A stretch of 64,000 nt of DNA from positions 1 through 64,000 of the forward strand of contig CANIVU010000022.1 of assembly GCA_947470805.1 (NCBI GenBank), written 5' to 3'. The notes below the pieces were generated by a model. The model saw nothing but the letters and a program-made list of their open reading frames with translations. It was not told the DNA's origin and made no database searches. The position numbers were made by a program, and so were the translations under genes. Positions within the stretch are counted from its first letter, which is position 1, and each line of letters opens with the position of its first letter. Source of the stretch: Acidobacteriota bacterium (lineage in GTDB: Bacteria > Acidobacteriota > Terriglobia > Bryobacterales > Bryobacteraceae). Of this stretch, positions 62,265-64,000 are shown one piece after another.

Positions 62265-64000
62265 TTAGTAGCTGAGCTTCAGCGCCAACTGCACCTGTCG
62301 TTGCCCGCTCGCCGCCGTGATCACGCCGAACGACCCCGGAGCATTCACCGTCGTCCCCGGCCCATTCCACGTCGGCGAATTCGTGAAGTTAAACGCCTCC
62401 GCCCGGAGCTGAATGTTGAACCGCTCCGTCGCCCGGAAGTCCTTGAACAACGAGAAATCAATCCCGTGCGTCCCCGGCCCACGCAGATTCGGCGACGTCC
62501 GGCCCGTGTTCCCAAACGTGTAAATCGGCGCCTGGGTGAACACCGTCGGATCAAAGTACGCATTCAGCCGGTCCGAAATTGCCCCCGTCTTCGCGCCGCT
62601 CTGCCCGTTGTTATTCGGCCTCTGCCCCGGCGAATTCAGATTCGTGTTGTTCCCGCCGTTGGAAATCTGCAGCGGCAACCCCTTGGCAAACGTCGCAATC
62701 CCATTCATCTGCCACCCGCCCAGCACCAGTTCCGCGGGCTTGGCCATGTTCAGGAAATACTTCCGGCCCTTGCCAAACGGCAGCTGATAGTTCGCGCTGA
62801 TCACCAGCCGCCGCGACGAATCCTGCGCCGAAACAGCCTTCTCCGCCTTCCGGTTATAAAAGTCCTGCTTGGTCCCCGCGTTGCCCAGGAACGTCACCAC
62901 CTGCGACACATCGTCCAGCAGTTTCGACCCCGTAAAGCTGATCAACATCAACAGCCCCTGCGAGTCAAACCGCTTCTCCGCCTCCAGCGTGAACGAGTGG
63001 TACACCGAATTGCCCTGCGGCTTCCGGAACCCGTTCAAACTCGTGTACTGCGGATACGGCGAAAGCAGTTGCCGCCGCAATACCGTCGGCTGGCTCAGCG
63101 TCGACGTCGGATTCGTCACCACCCCGAAAAACGGATTCGGTACCGATTGCGTCAACTGCCCGCCCAGCGCGAAAAAGCTCGCCGGCAACTGGTTGTACGT
63201 CATGTTGCTCTCCCCGTCAATCAGGTGCTGCCCCTTGCTACCCAGATACCCTGTCGTCACCACCCAGCCGCCCTTCAGCTCCTGCTGGATGTTCAGGTTC
63301 CACTGCTGTACCACCGGGTTCCGCGAGTCAATGAAGAAGCTGTCCCCAATGCCCAATCCCAGGTCCGTCCGCGTGCCCGATTGCAACCCCTCCACCGAGC
63401 CCAACGGCAGGTTGAACCCGGCCGGGAACGGGTTGCGCAGATAGTTCTGCACCGTCCGCCCGTTGTCGATGGAGACGATCATGTTCGACGTGCTCTGGAA
63501 TCCAGCCACGCCGCCCGATCCCGACGTCCCCGCCGCCTGCATCACCGACGGCGAATACAGAATGCCATACGCTCCACGCACCACCGTCTTCGGCAGCACA
63601 TGGTACGCCCAGCCAAACCGCGGGCCCCAGTTGTTTAAATCGGTCGGCACCTGGTGCCGGTTCCCCGGCCCCGTAAACTTCATCGCGCCGACAAGCTTCT
63701 CGTACCCCGGCACCTTCCCGGCAATCGGCGACGGCGCGTCCAGGTCAAAATAGCTCAGCCGGTTGTAGCGTTCGGTGCGCGGAATGTCCACGTCGTAGCG
63801 CAGCCCGATGTTGAAAGTCAGCTTCCGCGTCACCTTCCAGTCATCCTGGAAGTAGAACCCCGTATCGGCCGACGCCGTCGCCGCGTCAAAACTGTGACTG
63901 ATCGATCCACCGCCCGGTATGCCCAACAGCGCCGTCGCCAACCCATTGCCCTCCGTCACCACGCCCGCCGCGCCAACCACCCGCTGCGTGTAGTTCGCCG
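62265..64000 (-). CDS. TonB-dependent receptor, C-terminal part cut by the right edge
   Basis: At least 578 residues of the barrel lie in the window, and the frame continues past 64000. Motifs are those of the Oar-like family: FYFQDDWKVTRKLTFNIGLRYDVDIP, VVTTGYLGSKGQHL, TFGNTGRTSPNLRGPG and INLQ-type ending ERFNIQLRAEAFNFTNSPTWNGP, with the last residues QVQLALKLSY ending in an aromatic residue. The N-terminal regulatory and plug domains are outside. It is the third receptor of the family within 12 kb and the only one on the minus strand. Confidence 0.9.
   Translation of the reverse strand, partial: ANYTQRVVGAAGVVTEGNGLATALLGIPGGGSISHSFDAATASADTGFYFQDDWKVTRKLTFNIGLRYDVDIPRTERYNRLSYFDLDAPSPIAGKVPGYEKLVGAMKFTGPGNRHQVPTDLNNWGPRFGWAYHVLPKTVVRGAYGILYSPSVMQAAGTSGSGGVAGFQSTSNMIVSIDNGRTVQNYLRNPFPAGFNLPLGSVEGLQSGTRTDLGLGIGDSFFIDSRNPVVQQWNLNIQQELKGGWVVTTGYLGSKGQHLIDGESNMTYNQLPASFFALGGQLTQSVPNPFFGVVTNPTSTLSQPTVLRRQLLSPYPQYTSLNGFRKPQGNSVYHSFTLEAEKRFDSQGLLMLISFTGSKLLDDVSQVVTFLGNAGTKQDFYNRKAEKAVSAQDSSRRLVISANYQLPFGKGRKYFLNMAKPAELVLGGWQMNGIATFAKGLPLQISNGGNNTNLNSPGQRPNNNGQSGAKTGAISDRLNAYFDPTVFTQAPIYTFGNTGRTSPNLRGPGTHGIDFSLFKDFRATERFNIQLRAEAFNFTNSPTWNGPGTTVNAPGSFGVITAASGQRQVQLALKLSY

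Overview
The window comes from a GC-rich Gram-negative bacterium, most likely an acidobacterium of the Bryobacter/Solibacter type (Bryobacterales). The evidence is two VWFA proteins of the acidobacterial kind, three very large Oar-like TonB-dependent receptors with an N-terminal carboxypeptidase-regulatory domain, PSD1 (DUF1549/DUF1553) and DUF1501 secreted proteins, and Kdo (LPS) synthesis genes. No rRNA, tRNA, transposase, prophage or CRISPR array was seen. It reads as ordinary, gene-dense chromosome on both strands. No database search was possible; all family calls rest on motifs read by eye.

0-6.3 kb: the start of argC with an ArgR-like palindrome in its leader, a zinc-ribbon membrane protein, a secreted metallo-beta-lactamase-fold hydrolase, an SbcD/SbcC-like nuclease-ATPase pair with a small zinc protein, a 270-bp intergenic stretch that probably encodes a structured small RNA (6S-like at best guess) ending in a terminator, and a cupin. 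6.4-17.4 kb: housekeeping and proteostasis: metK, tig, a hybrid histidine kinase, clpX, lon, engB, rho. The usual tig-clpP-clpX-lon order is kept except that the kinase sits where clpP is expected.

17.5-25.9 kb: an export operon of three successive HlyD/MacA-type adaptors (two with large glycine-rich insertions), one MacB-type permease and a TolC-type channel, without an ATPase gene. 25.9-29.1 kb (minus): kdsB-pyrG-kdsA with overlapping ends, so CTP synthase is made alongside the CMP-Kdo enzymes. 29.2-33.9 kb: two VWFA proteins, a small conserved-looking protein, a GlmS-like SIS protein, an MFS transporter and an orphan HicB-like antitoxin.

34.0-39.6 kb: a tightly packed operon of a HemN-like radical SAM enzyme, a flavin-dependent halogenase-like monooxygenase, a hotdog thioesterase and a phenylacetate-CoA-ligase-like enzyme, followed by a cation/proton antiporter. 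This looks like an uncharacterised small-molecule pathway. 39.7-41.6 kb: a TPR protein and an SDR.

41.7-51.2 kb: two convergent three-gene sets built around paralogous secreted proteins that combine ankyrin repeats, a c-type haem motif and a terpenoid-cyclase-like QW toroid, with PSD1, DUF1501, VOC and PQQ-propeller partners. This is the most unusual protein architecture in the window. 51.3-64 kb: a Tat-exported PLP aminotransferase, three TonB-dependent receptors (one cut by the right edge), a TlpA-like thioredoxin, a SelL-like redoxin and two small unknown proteins. Across the window the top strand changes from G-rich (first ~4.6 kb) to strongly C-rich (28-63 kb) whichever strand the genes are on, so this is a strand-composition effect and not codon preference.
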